A DNA stretch of 15,957 bases from Geoglobus sp. (lineage in GTDB: Archaea; Halobacteriota; Archaeoglobi; Archaeoglobales; Archaeoglobaceae), in assembly GCA_015523645.1 (NCBI GenBank), contig WAJY01000149.1, forward strand, positions 1 through 15,957, read 5' to 3'. A program made the translations under genes and the position numbers. Below the pieces are notes generated by a model. The model did not search any database, was not told the DNA's origin, and saw only the letters and a list, made by a program, of their open reading frames with translations. Of this stretch, positions 1-7,127 are shown piece by piece; position 1 is the stretch's first letter, and each line of letters begins with the position of its first letter.

Positions 1-2
1 CC

Positions 3-812
3 TACGGATTCTCCCCAGAAGCCACAGGAATCATGGGAGCTTGGGGGCAGTATGTTGTATTAAAACCGGGTTCAATAGTCTTCAAAATGCCAGAGGATCT
101 TACACCTGAAGAGGGTGTGGTAATCGAGCCCTATCAGGTTGGTTTAAGGTCGGTGGACAGAGCTCTCTCAATGCTTGCCATAGCAGAAAAGGAGGCAAAT
201 CCGGATACTGATCTTTTCCTAATACAAGGCTCTGGAACAATTGGTCTGGCTGTTCTCGTTGCGCTAAAAAATGTAGCCCCATATTCAACTGTGATTGTAA
301 CAGACATGAAAGAGCACAGGCTCAAAATGGCAAAGGAGTTCGGTGCGGACTATGTTATTAACGTATCTAAAACAACGAAGGAAGAGAGAATAGAGATGAT
401 AAAGGACATCGCCACAAGTGTTGACAGACCTGACTATGGAGACAGGTGGGGAGTTGACTGTGCGTTTGACTGCACTGGTACAAATGCTCATGAAGTTATA
501 CCCGAGGGAATTGAGGTTTGCAGACCCGGAGCAGTTTACATTGAAGTTGGAGCATTCACCTATAACACCGCAGGCAAGTTCACCATAGATCCTCATGAGA
601 TCTGTACAAGAGAGCTGATATTTACCGGAAACTGGGCATACCCAATTTCGACAATTATCAAGGCAGCAACTCAGGTAGCCAGGGGGCTCTTCAAGAAAAT
701 ACCGTATTACAAGATAATAACCCACAGATGGTCTCTTGAGGAGATTCCGAAGGCTATGGAGCTTGCAGGAAAGTATGAAGGTATAAAGCATATCGTAGAT
801 CCCTGGAAGTAG
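3..812 (+). CDS. Zinc-type (medium-chain) alcohol dehydrogenase, 3' part
   Basis: The reading frame is open from the left edge (first full codon at 3), so the N-terminal GroES-like zinc-binding part lies mostly outside the window and the internal ATG at 33 is not the true start. What remains is the Rossmann cofactor domain and C-terminal tail of the MDR/zinc-alcohol dehydrogenase family. A glycine-rich nucleotide loop (QGSGTIGLAV) is encoded near 222-251. It is followed by a strand ending in an acidic residue (VTDMKEHR), which in this family favours NAD(H) over NADP(H). The segment ELIFTGNW and the LEEIPKAMELA segment near the C-terminus are typical of the family. It would oxidise an alcohol or polyol to an aldehyde or ketone in the cytoplasm; the substrate is unknown. 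It lies 62 bases upstream of the glycerate kinase gene, which has its own promoter-like sequence. Confidence 0.88.
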   Translation, partial: YGFSPEATGIMGAWGQYVVLKPGSIVFKMPEDLTPEEGVVIEPYQVGLRSVDRALSMLAIAEKEANPDTDLFLIQGSGTIGLAVLVALKNVAPYSTVIVTDMKEHRLKMAKEFGADYVINVSKTTKEERIEMIKDIATSVDRPDYGDRWGVDCAFDCTGTNAHEVIPEGIEVCRPGAVYIEVGAFTYNTAGKFTIDPHEICTRELIFTGNWAYPISTIIKAATQVARGLFKKIPYYKIITHRWSLEEIPKAMELAGKYEGIKHIVDPWK

Positions 813-837
813 ATTGGATTTTTAACCTCCTTAATTC

Positions 838-853
838 AATTTAAATTTTTATA
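838..853 (+). promoter_or_regulatory. Putative archaeal TATA box for glycerate kinase
   Basis: The AT-rich stretch TTTAAATTTTTATA (about 840-853) is centred near 30 bases upstream of the ATG at 875. This spacing is expected if transcription starts at or just before the start codon (leaderless or very short leader). No strong ribosome binding site is present between this box and the ATG, which is consistent with that reading. Confidence 0.5.
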
Positions 854-854
854 G

Positions 855-872
855 AAGTTTTCTGGAAAGCTT
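855..872. promoter_or_regulatory. Near-perfect palindrome, candidate operator
   Basis: AAGTTTTC-TG-GAAAGCTT is an inverted repeat with 7 of 8 positions paired around a 2-base centre. It sits between the TATA-like box and the start codon of the glycerate kinase gene, overlapping the expected transcription start. Its position suits repression by a dimeric regulator. A related but looser arrangement (GTTTTC ... GGAAAC) lies before the AOR gene at 12740-12759. Which regulator binds is unknown. Confidence 0.35.
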
Positions 873-874
873 TT

Positions 875-2221
875 ATGTCTTGGGACTTTTTGTTGAATGA
901 GGGTGATGTCCAGGCAAAAAAAATAGCCATTGAGTTAATGAAGCATGCCATTGAGGCTGTAGATCCTTACAGATGCGTTAAAAACTCCTTGGATTGTGAT
1001 GAAAAGAACAAAGCTCTGTTGATAAACTCAAAGAGATTTCAGTTTGAGGATTTATATGTAATTTCTATTGGAAAGGCTGCATGTCCGATGGCTAAGGCTG
1101 TAGAGGAGATTTTTGGTGACATGATTGAGGCAGGAGTTGCTGTGACAAAAGCAGGATACAAGCTCCCCCTTGGATCAATTGAGGTTATAGAGGCTGGACA
1201 TCCAATTCCCGATACAAATTCTCTTAAAGCTGCAGAAAGGGGTATGGAAATTGCAGAAATGGTAGGAAAAGATGACATCTTGCTTTTTTTGATCTCCGGT
1301 GGTGGTTCAGCACTCTTCACACTCCCTGAAGATGGAATATCACTGAAGGAAAAGATTCTTACAAATGAGTTACTTTTGAAGTCAGGGGCAAAAATTCATG
1401 AGATAAATACGGTAAGGAAGCACATTTCAAAGGTTAAGGGAGGTAAGATTGCAAAGCATGCCAAGGGAAAAATTCTGGCTTTGATAATTTCCGATGTTGT
1501 GGGAAACGATCTTTCTTCAATAGCCTCAGGACCAACAGCTAAGGATCCTACAACCTTCCAAGACGCTAAGCGAATTTTGGATCTTTATGATATATGGAAT
1601 GAGATTCCTGAAAGTGTGAGGAGATGCATAGAGGAGGGGCTGGAAGGAAAAAGAGAGGAAACCCTTAAAGATGAGCTACCAAACGTCTACAACTTCATTA
1701 TAGCAGATAACACGATGGCTTGTGAGGCAGCAATGAGAAAGGGAAGAGAGCTTGGTTACAAGTCACACATACTGACAACAACCCTGGAGGGTGAGGCAAG
1801 GGAAGTTGCCCTTTCCATTGGATCTATTGTTGAAGAGGTTTATAAGAGAGAAAGACCTTTTTCAAAACCCTGTGTCCTGATTGCAGGTGGAGAGACAACT
1901 GTAACGCTTAAAGGTAACAAAATAGGTAAAGGCGGACCAAATCAGGAATTTGCATTGAGCATCACAAGAAAAATAAAGGGACTGCGGGGTGTAGCGGTAT
2001 TGACCATGGATACAGATGGAACAGATGGACCAACTGATGCAGCAGGAGGACTTGTGGATTCTTTCACCTATGAAAATCTCAAAGAAAGGGGGTTGAGTGT
2101 TGAGGAGTGTTTAAAAACTCACAGCTCATATCACGCATTGAAGAAGGCGAAAGCTTTGCTAACAACAGATGCAACTAGAACAAACGTTAATTCAATTATT
2201 ATTATTGTTCTTGCAGGGTGA
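875..2221 (+). CDS. gck: Glycerate 2-kinase (MOFRL family)
   Basis: Predicted to phosphorylate D-glycerate with ATP to 2-phosphoglycerate, linking glycerate from hydroxyacid or non-phosphorylated sugar-acid metabolism to lower glycolysis. The 448 aa length matches the family. Visible motifs are SIGKAAC (about 64-70, with the conserved Lys), SGGGSA (141-146), NTVRKH followed by SKVKGG (178-190), ISDVVGNDLS with SGP (205-220), then the C-terminal MOFRL domain with AGGETTV (337-343), KGGPNQE (352-358) and DGTDGPTDAAGG (381-392). The last conserved segment is atypical: most relatives have a TGPTGTNVND-like string, whereas here it reads TTDATRTNVNS (about 430-440). The ATG at 875 follows a TATA-like box by about 30 bases, so translation may be leaderless. 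The upstream alcohol dehydrogenase may supply a precursor, which is inference from position. Confidence 0.92.
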   Translation: MSWDFLLNEGDVQAKKIAIELMKHAIEAVDPYRCVKNSLDCDEKNKALLINSKRFQFEDLYVISIGKAACPMAKAVEEIFGDMIEAGVAVTKAGYKLPLGSIEVIEAGHPIPDTNSLKAAERGMEIAEMVGKDDILLFLISGGGSALFTLPEDGISLKEKILTNELLLKSGAKIHEINTVRKHISKVKGGKIAKHAKGKILALIISDVVGNDLSSIASGPTAKDPTTFQDAKRILDLYDIWNEIPESVRRCIEEGLEGKREETLKDELPNVYNFIIADNTMACEAAMRKGRELGYKSHILTTTLEGEAREVALSIGSIVEEVYKRERPFSKPCVLIAGGETTVTLKGNKIGKGGPNQEFALSITRKIKGLRGVAVLTMDTDGTDGPTDAAGGLVDSFTYENLKERGLSVEECLKTHSSYHALKKAKALLTTDATRTNVNSIIIIVLAG

Positions 2222-2353
2222 CGGTTTAATTCTAAAGAGCCTCTAATCTTGGGATTCTAAATTAAAATAATTATCGGACTTCATCCCATTATTTCTTCAT
2301 TCTTCTTGCTTTTGAGACGTTTTAAGTCACAATTGAAACTTGGCTTTTTAAAC
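2222..2353. other. Non-coding gap with pyrimidine-rich tract
   Basis: No credible gene is seen here. The stretch around 2283-2312 is pyrimidine-rich (TTATTTCTTCATTC and similar), as expected for archaeal intrinsic termination after the glycerate kinase gene. The rest of the gap up to 2443 is promoter and leader for the next gene. Confidence 0.4.
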
Positions 2354-2370
2354 TCTTTTTAAATAGTTTA
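2354..2370 (+). promoter_or_regulatory. Putative TATA box for gldA-transporter unit
   Basis: The sequence CTTTTTAAATAG (from about 2354) resembles an archaeal TATA element. A second AT-rich element lies about 14 bases upstream (CTTTTTAAAC, from about 2344). Transcription would start near 2385, giving a leader of about 60 bases before the ATG at 2444. This differs from the leaderless layout of the preceding gene. Confidence 0.4.
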
Positions 2371-2430
2371 TCGTTTCCATATCTACAAACATAGCTATAT
2401 CGTTATTGCACTAAAAATCATTAAAAAAGT

Positions 2431-2440
2431 GGGAGGTGAT
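2431..2440 (+). promoter_or_regulatory. Ribosome binding site deciding the gldA start
   Basis: GGGAGGTGAT lies three bases before the ATG at 2444. The frame also offers a GTG at 2429, but that start would place the binding site inside the gene, so 2444 is preferred. Confidence 0.75.
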
Positions 2441-2443
2441 AGA

Positions 2444-3568
2444 ATGGAGAGTATATACGACACACCGAAAATACTGGGAGCACCAACTAGATACGTTCTG
2501 GGACCGAGAGTCATAGAAAAGCTGGACAGATGGATACCACTGCTTGGCGGCAAAAAAGCCTTGCTAATGGGTGGAACAACAGCACTGAAACAGTGTGAGG
2601 AGCAGATAAGAGAGGCATTGGCAAGAGCAGGATGTGAGGTGGCAGCATACTCAAATAAGGAAAGATACTGCACAGATGCAGCAACAAACAGACTGGTTGA
2701 GGAAGCAAAAGCTGCAGAATGCGATTTTGTCATTGGCGTAGGTGGCGGCTCTGTTATGGACTTGGCTAAGCTTGTTGCACACAAGCTTGGAGTCAGAGTT
2801 GCATTGATCAACACAATTGCATCAACAGATGCACCATGCAGTGCACTGTCTGTTGTATACGATGAGAACCATGTTTTTCAGAGGTATGAGTTCTATCCAT
2901 ACAACCCTGCATTGGTTCTGATAGACTCTGAGATAATAGCACAGGCACCAGTTAAATACCTTGTATACGGAATGGGAGACGCCTCTGCCACCAAGTTTGA
3001 AGCTGAGGCGGTGTATGCAAGCATGTCAAAGAACTGCCTGATAGATGGAGGTTTGCCATCATACAGCGCCTTAACCCTCGCGAGACTTTGCTGGGAGCAG
3101 CTGACAAAGTACGGGGTTGAGGCTGTACTGGCATGTGAAAAGGGAGCCGTTACACCCGCATTGGAGATGATCATAGAGGCAAACACATTGCTTAGCGGTC
3201 TTGGATTCGAGTCTGGTGGACTTGCTGCAGCTCATGCAATTCACAACGGGCTTACAGCGGCACCAAATGTAAGCGGTGCACATGGAGAGCTTGTGGCTAT
3301 AGGCACATTAACCCAGCTTGTAATGGAAAATCAGCCAAGGGAAGTGATTCTTGAGCTGCTGAATTTCTACGATTCTGTGGGCTTGCCCATGACACTTGAA
3401 GAGATAAACGTAAGCGAGGATGATCTTGACATAGTGGCTGAAAGCGCCACAGCACCTGGAGAAACGATCCACAACGAGCCGTTCAAGGTTACAAAAGAGC
3501 TTGTTCTCAACGCTTTGAAGGCTGCAGATGCAATAGGGCAGAGGTTTAAGGAGAAGGGCACAATTTGA
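2444..3568 (+). CDS. gldA: Glycerol dehydrogenase-type metal alcohol dehydrogenase
   Basis: A 374 aa member of the iron/zinc alcohol dehydrogenase superfamily, GldA branch, which oxidises glycerol (or related vicinal diols) to dihydroxyacetone with NAD+. The dinucleotide loop GVGGGSVMDLAK is at about 98-109. STDAPCSALSV (127-137) matches the GldA-specific segment. The three metal ligands known in characterised GldA appear present as D179 (in GMGDA), H264 (in AAHAIHNG) and H280 (in AHGE). The HAIHNG ... HGE loop is about two residues shorter than in bacterial GldA. The start at 2444 is chosen because of the GGAGGTGAT site just before it. The next gene follows after 33 bases on the same strand, so the two are probably co-transcribed. 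The exact substrate is not certain: other small diols, 2-hydroxyketones or hydroxyaldehydes are possible. Confidence 0.88.
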   Translation: MESIYDTPKILGAPTRYVLGPRVIEKLDRWIPLLGGKKALLMGGTTALKQCEEQIREALARAGCEVAAYSNKERYCTDAATNRLVEEAKAAECDFVIGVGGGSVMDLAKLVAHKLGVRVALINTIASTDAPCSALSVVYDENHVFQRYEFYPYNPALVLIDSEIIAQAPVKYLVYGMGDASATKFEAEAVYASMSKNCLIDGGLPSYSALTLARLCWEQLTKYGVEAVLACEKGAVTPALEMIIEANTLLSGLGFESGGLAAAHAIHNGLTAAPNVSGAHGELVAIGTLTQLVMENQPREVILELLNFYDSVGLPMTLEEINVSEDDLDIVAESATAPGETIHNEPFKVTKELVLNALKAADAIGQRFKEKGTI

Positions 3569-3590
3569 TTTTTCAAGTTAATTTTTGGAT

Positions 3591-3599
3591 GAGGTGATA
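3591..3599 (+). promoter_or_regulatory. Ribosome binding site for the transporter gene
   Basis: GAGGTGATA precedes a GTG start at 3602. It is the same GGTGAT core as used before gldA and the AOR gene and supports the GTG as the real start. Confidence 0.65.
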
Positions 3600-3601
3600 G
3601 G

Positions 3602-4165
3602 GTGGCTGAAGAGAGTGGTTGGGCGCTTGCATCTCCTTTGGGTGGTGCTGGATTCGGAATGGCAACGTTCACTGTAGGCTTCTCATTTACAGGATTGTAT
3701 CCTGTCAACGATGGCTTTGCGATGTTTCTTCCAATGGTTCTAATGTACGCGGGTTTTGCACAGTTTGTTGCTGGAGTAATCGAATTTGCAAGAGGAAGCC
3801 ACGGACTTGGATTTACCCACTGCACATACGGTGTTTGGGGAATGGGAACGGCAATAATGTTCTACACGCAATTCATGAAAATTGTACCACCTGCATCACC
3901 CCAAGCAATGGCAGTATACTGGATAGGCTGGGCTATAATCACAATAATCTTGACAGGAACAACATGGCCAATATCAAAGATGTTCTCTGGAGCCCTCGCA
4001 TGGCTTGTGATAGTCTTCTTGCTCTTTGCCGGTAGCACAGTATCTCCAGGCTTGCTACCAATTGCAGCTTGGCTAACAGTCCTTCTTGGACTTTACGTGT
4101 GGTACATCGTTGCAGCGTTCTCCATAAACACAGAATTCGGAAGGCAGATACTTCCAGTCAGCTAG
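3602..4165 (+). CDS. Acetate/succinate-type transporter (SatP/GPR1/FUN34 family)
   Basis: A 187 aa integral membrane protein with six predicted hydrophobic helices at roughly residues 12-33, 40-62, 70-92, 101-123, 127-146 and 150-173. The N-terminal SPLGGAGFGMAT corresponds to the family signature NPAxLGLxGFGMTT. FAQFVAGVIEFARG followed by THCTYGVWGM matches the second signature region, and the tail NTEFGRQILP resembles the family ending. Characterised relatives move acetate and succinate, or act as channels for short organic acids. The partner gene here is a glycerol dehydrogenase, so other small organic acids or uncharged metabolites are possible substrates. Translation starts at a GTG preceded by GAGGTGATA. 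The gene ends in an AT-rich stretch shared with the convergent neighbour. Confidence 0.87.
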   Translation: MAEESGWALASPLGGAGFGMATFTVGFSFTGLYPVNDGFAMFLPMVLMYAGFAQFVAGVIEFARGSHGLGFTHCTYGVWGMGTAIMFYTQFMKIVPPASPQAMAVYWIGWAIITIILTGTTWPISKMFSGALAWLVIVFLLFAGSTVSPGLLPIAAWLTVLLGLYVWYIVAAFSINTEFGRQILPVS

Positions 4166-4209
4166 CCAAAATTTTATTTAAATTTTTAATTATAATTTTT
4201 AATAACATT
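4166..4209. terminator. AT-rich convergent terminator region
   Basis: The gap between the convergent transporter and cyclodeaminase-family genes is made almost wholly of A and T, with several T4-T5 runs on each strand (for example ATTTTTAATTATAATTTTTA). Runs of T in the transcript are the usual archaeal termination signal, so this gap probably stops transcription from both sides. Confidence 0.55.
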
Positions 4210-5247
4210 TTAAAATTTTTTAAGACCCTCTTCAATATACCATAAGCTGGCGATGAAGTCCTCTGCAGGTATTCCCGATGAGTCAAAAAGCGTGTTCTCT
4301 CTCTCGCTCTCCCTTCCTTTTTTCTCTCCTCTAACTATCTCAAAAATCGTTCCATAAATATCCTTTTCTGAGATCTGATTTCTCGCATGCATGACGTTCA
4401 ACTCCCCATACCTTAGAGATTGCTCGATATCATCAACCACAATCTTCGACTCACTCACAATTCTCGGATCTATCTGCTGCTTTCCTTCGGTATCAGCGCC
4501 AAGTGTGTTGATGTGCACACCCTTTTTTATCTGATCGTAAAATACTATGGGCTTTCTTGACGGCGTGAGGGCAATGATCACCTCGGCATTCTCAACAGCC
4601 TGTCTAATGGAGTAAGCTACCTCAATTGTGTCAACTATACTCTCCATCTTGTCCTTCAAAGCCTCAGCCCTTGATGGGACGACATCATATAACCAAACTT
4701 CAACCTCTCCAAGTATCGTTGGGATCAATGGAAGGCTGTAAAAGCACAGCTTTCCAGCGCCAAGCATTGCCACCTTGCTTACTGTTGGAGGAGCAAGATA
4801 CTTCAAGCCCAGTCCGTTCATAACCGATGTCCTCATGTATGTCAAAGTATCGGTTGGCAGAATGGAAACAAGCTTCATCGAGTTAACATCAAAAAGAAGA
4901 TTTACCCCGTCAACAACCGTCTCGCTAAGCGTATCAAGACCGCTTATAACCTTGGAGATCAGGTATTTGTCATCATAAGCAATCATGATTCTGACATCCT
5001 TGTTCTCCTCGCAATCCTCGTCATGAATTCTCAGGATTTCCTTTTTCTGGTATCTGATACTATCATAATTTAATTTAATATAATTTTCAAAATATATTAA
5101 GAGATCATCCAGATGCTCCTTTAGAATGTAAACATTCTTTTGATATGCAGGTAGCTGAATGCACTGAGCATTTCCTATGACCTTTACTCTCAGACTGTCA
5201 AGCAAAGGTCTCTCCCTTTCATCCTCATTACCCATGGAGATACTCAT
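4210..5247 (-). CDS. Ornithine cyclodeaminase / mu-crystallin / alanine dehydrogenase family protein
   Basis: A 345 aa NAD(P)-dependent oxidoreductase. Family signs are K99 in the position of the catalytic lysine (LISKVISG), LTYMRTSV (135-142) with the conserved Arg, the nucleotide loop AMLGAGK (160-166), ALTPSRKPI (226-234), INTLGADTEGKQQIDP (246-261) containing the conserved Asp D252, VVDDIEQ (270-276) and FDSSG (321-325). The archaeal alanine dehydrogenase of Archaeoglobus belongs to this family, so pyruvate/alanine interconversion is a candidate, as is cyclodeamination or an imine reductase role. The N-terminus is about 15-20 residues longer than usual and charged, so the later ATG (Met5) or an internal start is possible. 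No clear ribosome binding site precedes the ATG at 5247, but an A/T-rich AAAAAAAGATATA lies about 15-25 bases before it. A second open start-stop (ATG TCC AAC TAA at 5280-5269, after GGTGGTG) sits just upstream. Confidence 0.8.
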   Translation of the reverse strand: MSISMGNEDERERPLLDSLRVKVIGNAQCIQLPAYQKNVYILKEHLDDLLIYFENYIKLNYDSIRYQKKEILRIHDEDCEENKDVRIMIAYDDKYLISKVISGLDTLSETVVDGVNLLFDVNSMKLVSILPTDTLTYMRTSVMNGLGLKYLAPPTVSKVAMLGAGKLCFYSLPLIPTILGEVEVWLYDVVPSRAEALKDKMESIVDTIEVAYSIRQAVENAEVIIALTPSRKPIVFYDQIKKGVHINTLGADTEGKQQIDPRIVSESKIVVDDIEQSLRYGELNVMHARNQISEKDIYGTIFEIVRGEKKGRESERENTLFDSSGIPAEDFIASLWYIEEGLKKF

Positions 5248-5335
5248 CTGAAGATGTTATATCTTTTTTTAGTTGGACATGTAACACCACCGAATTTTTA
5301 GCTGATTAAAGCAAAGATAAAAAATCGAAGTGAGG

Positions 5336-6073
5336 TTAGGATGAGCGTGATTTATCTCCCTTCAGACTGTCTAGGATTATGAAGTTCTCAACGACCTTCC
5401 TGATTATCTTCTTCTCTGCATTTCTCAGCCTCTTGAGGTATGCGTTCTTTGAGATTCCGTTTATGGAGGCGAGCTCATCAAGAGAGCACTTTCTTGGCCA
5501 CTCGTAGTATTTCATGTTGTAAGCCTGTATCAGCGCGTTTCTCTGGAAGGGTGTAAAGCTCTTAAGTGTGTCAAGAAAGTCCTCTATTCCTGAGATGTTT
5601 TTGAAGATGTTTGCAAATTTTTCAAAGCATATCTCCCTCACGCTCTTTATCTCTGTATTGGGATCTGCTGAGAGAGCAGATATTAGCTTGTTTTTATCAG
5701 GTGTTAAAACAATCCACCTCTCTATTCCGTTCGATACTATAAGCGGTGGTATCAGAACGCTATCTGTGGCTGAGGTTATCTTTAATGCATTTGTCGGTTT
5801 TATTGTATATAAAATCTCCAGTTCTAGGTTTGTTTTGCTTATTACATGGATGTCTTTGATTCCAAGTCTTTCAAGCTTATCAACAAGGTTGTATTTTGAA
5901 AAATCTCCTGTGATAACCGAGTATAGCTTCTCATAATTTTGCAGAATCTTGGCTATGTAGATGTAAATGCAGTCAACATCCTCATTATAACTAAGGGAGA
6001 TATTCGGGCAATCTGATTGCGTGAAGGATATTTCCAACAGTCTCAACAGCATCGTTAATATTTTATCATTCAT
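5336..6073 (-). CDS. HTH_10 (bacterio-opsin activator-like) transcriptional regulator
   Basis: The last third carries the archaeal HTH_10 DNA-binding domain (about residues 172-223 from the start used here). FTPFQRNALIQAYNMKYYEW is followed by PRKCSLDELA, NGISKNAYLKRLR and NAEKKIIRKVV, matching the family pattern of a Q-R-x-A-L helix, a Y-[FY]-E-x-P-R turn and an ISK recognition helix. The first about 165 residues match no domain I recognise and would be the sensory part; such proteins usually respond to a metabolite or redox state through this half. The frame is open to a TTG at 6142, but the ATG at 6073 is a better start (245 aa). A TATATATAAAG element lies only about 5 bases before this ATG, so a further-internal ATG at 6052 is also possible. 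Its place next to the hydroxyacid oxidase genes makes it the best local candidate for controlling them, which is inference. Confidence 0.82.
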   Translation of the reverse strand: MNDKILTMLLRLLEISFTQSDCPNISLSYNEDVDCIYIYIAKILQNYEKLYSVITGDFSKYNLVDKLERLGIKDIHVISKTNLELEILYTIKPTNALKITSATDSVLIPPLIVSNGIERWIVLTPDKNKLISALSADPNTEIKSVREICFEKFANIFKNISGIEDFLDTLKSFTPFQRNALIQAYNMKYYEWPRKCSLDELASINGISKNAYLKRLRNAEKKIIRKVVENFIILDSLKGDKSRSS

Positions 6074-6189
6074 GACTTTATATATACTTTGTGGTACAAT
6101 GAATGTTTCATGTGAAAGCAGATTTATCAAGCTCAAAATCAAAAGAAAAGCTGGAAGATCGATTTTTTAGCTGTTATTCTTGGCTTTGA

Positions 6190-7122
6190 TTAAACAACAT
6201 CATAAAAACTTGCAATGTCTCTCACATCTCCACCTGCTCTTCTAAGGGTGGCAAGGCATATAGGACAAAGAGTGATGATTTTCTTGCCCCCAAATTCTCC
6301 AACTCTCCTCCTTGCAATTTCATTCGATATCTTTGGAAAAAAAGTCTCAAGGGGTCCGCCACAGCAAAACGTGTTTTTCTTCGAGTTTTTGACCTCCTCA
6401 TACTCAATGCCAATTCTCTCAAGTATGATGCGCGGACACTCAGACAGATCCAGGTATCTGCTGAGATAGCAAGAATCGTGAATTGAATGCAGAGTATTGC
6501 CAAGGCTGAATGAAAGCTTTGGTATGTAGCTCTGCTCCTCGCTCAGAATTTCAAGATAGTGTCTGACTTCAAAATCAAAATTTCCGTATTTGGGGTATAA
6601 GACCGATAGCGCATAGGCTGTATGAGGATCGATGGTAACAAGCTTTCTTATGCCTGCTGATTTGAGCTTGCTGGTAACGTAATTGACATGAGCCTCAAAC
6701 TCATCGTAGCATCCCATATCATACAGCATTATACCGCTGTAAATGTCGCTCTCAGGCTTGTAAAATGCATCTATATTCTTGGAAAGTAGAAGATATATCG
6801 ATTTTAGTATTTTTTCAGTCTCCTCCTTCTCCTTTTTAGGAGCCCTGAATATTAGAAAATTCAGGAGAGAGGAAGGAAGCTTATTTAAAACTGGAAAAAG
6901 ACTCTGAAATCTTGATTCATCAAATCTCTCTAAATAGCTAACGATCTTATTTAAATAGGGGGTTAGCTGGTAAAGCAAACCAGTAAAAACCATCCACTCA
7001 CCATCCCTTTTTGTAATACCATGCCACCAAGTATTGATTGAAGAATCTCTCACTCCAAGGGGATTTCTGGTTTTCAGTATGTTGCCTACCATTAGGTTGA
7101 TCAGGTATTTCGGTTTTATCAT
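6190..7122 (-). CDS. CCG-domain Fe-S protein (C-terminal half of a split GlcF-like subunit)
   Basis: A 310 aa protein with one complete cysteine-rich CCG domain near the C-terminus. The cysteines are C218 (HDSCYLSR), C253-C254 (FCCGGPLE) and C286/C289 (CPIC), the pattern that binds a non-cubane [4Fe-4S] cluster in heterodisulfide reductase and is found in glycolate oxidase GlcF. The first CCG repeat is degenerate: FTGLLYQ replaces the usual TGC, and IDPHT (164-168) replaces CPxC. It is the counterpart of residues about 111-410 of the fused GlcF at 9298-10578. It presumably passes electrons from the GlcD-type oxidase towards a quinone or other carrier. The frame is open to a GTG at 7131 that overlaps the upstream stop. 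ATG 7122 is preferred because AAGGTGA (7134-7128) lies five bases before it. Translation is probably coupled to the ferredoxin gene. Confidence 0.86.
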   Translation of the reverse strand: MIKPKYLINLMVGNILKTRNPLGVRDSSINTWWHGITKRDGEWMVFTGLLYQLTPYLNKIVSYLERFDESRFQSLFPVLNKLPSSLLNFLIFRAPKKEKEETEKILKSIYLLLSKNIDAFYKPESDIYSGIMLYDMGCYDEFEAHVNYVTSKLKSAGIRKLVTIDPHTAYALSVLYPKYGNFDFEVRHYLEILSEEQSYIPKLSFSLGNTLHSIHDSCYLSRYLDLSECPRIILERIGIEYEEVKNSKKNTFCCGGPLETFFPKISNEIARRRVGEFGGKKIITLCPICLATLRRAGGDVRDIASFYDVV

Positions 7123-7127
7123 TCCAT

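Noticed and set aside
285..791. 168-codon open frame on the - strand inside the alcohol dehydrogenase gene
   Set aside because: It is antisense to a clearly recognisable enzyme, has no family features and no ribosome binding site, so it is a shadow frame.
2222..2443. Long leader before gldA as a possible riboswitch
   Set aside because: No conserved stem architecture or known aptamer motif could be made out; a pyrimidine-rich terminator plus promoter accounts for the gap.
3619..4035. 138-codon + strand frame overlapping the transporter gene
   Set aside because: It is out of frame with the six-helix transporter, has an implausible Cys/Asn-rich composition and no start signal.
4166..4209. AT-rich repeated ATTTTTAAT-like words as a possible repeat element or origin
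   Set aside because: Low-complexity A/T between convergent genes is adequately explained as a double terminator; no ordered repeat units or origin motifs were visible.
5269..5280. Tiny start-stop frame (ATG TCC AAC TAA) after GGTGGTG upstream of the cyclodeaminase-family gene
   Set aside because: It could be a regulatory minimal upstream frame, but four codons are expected by chance and nothing else supports it. It is noted in the gene entry only.
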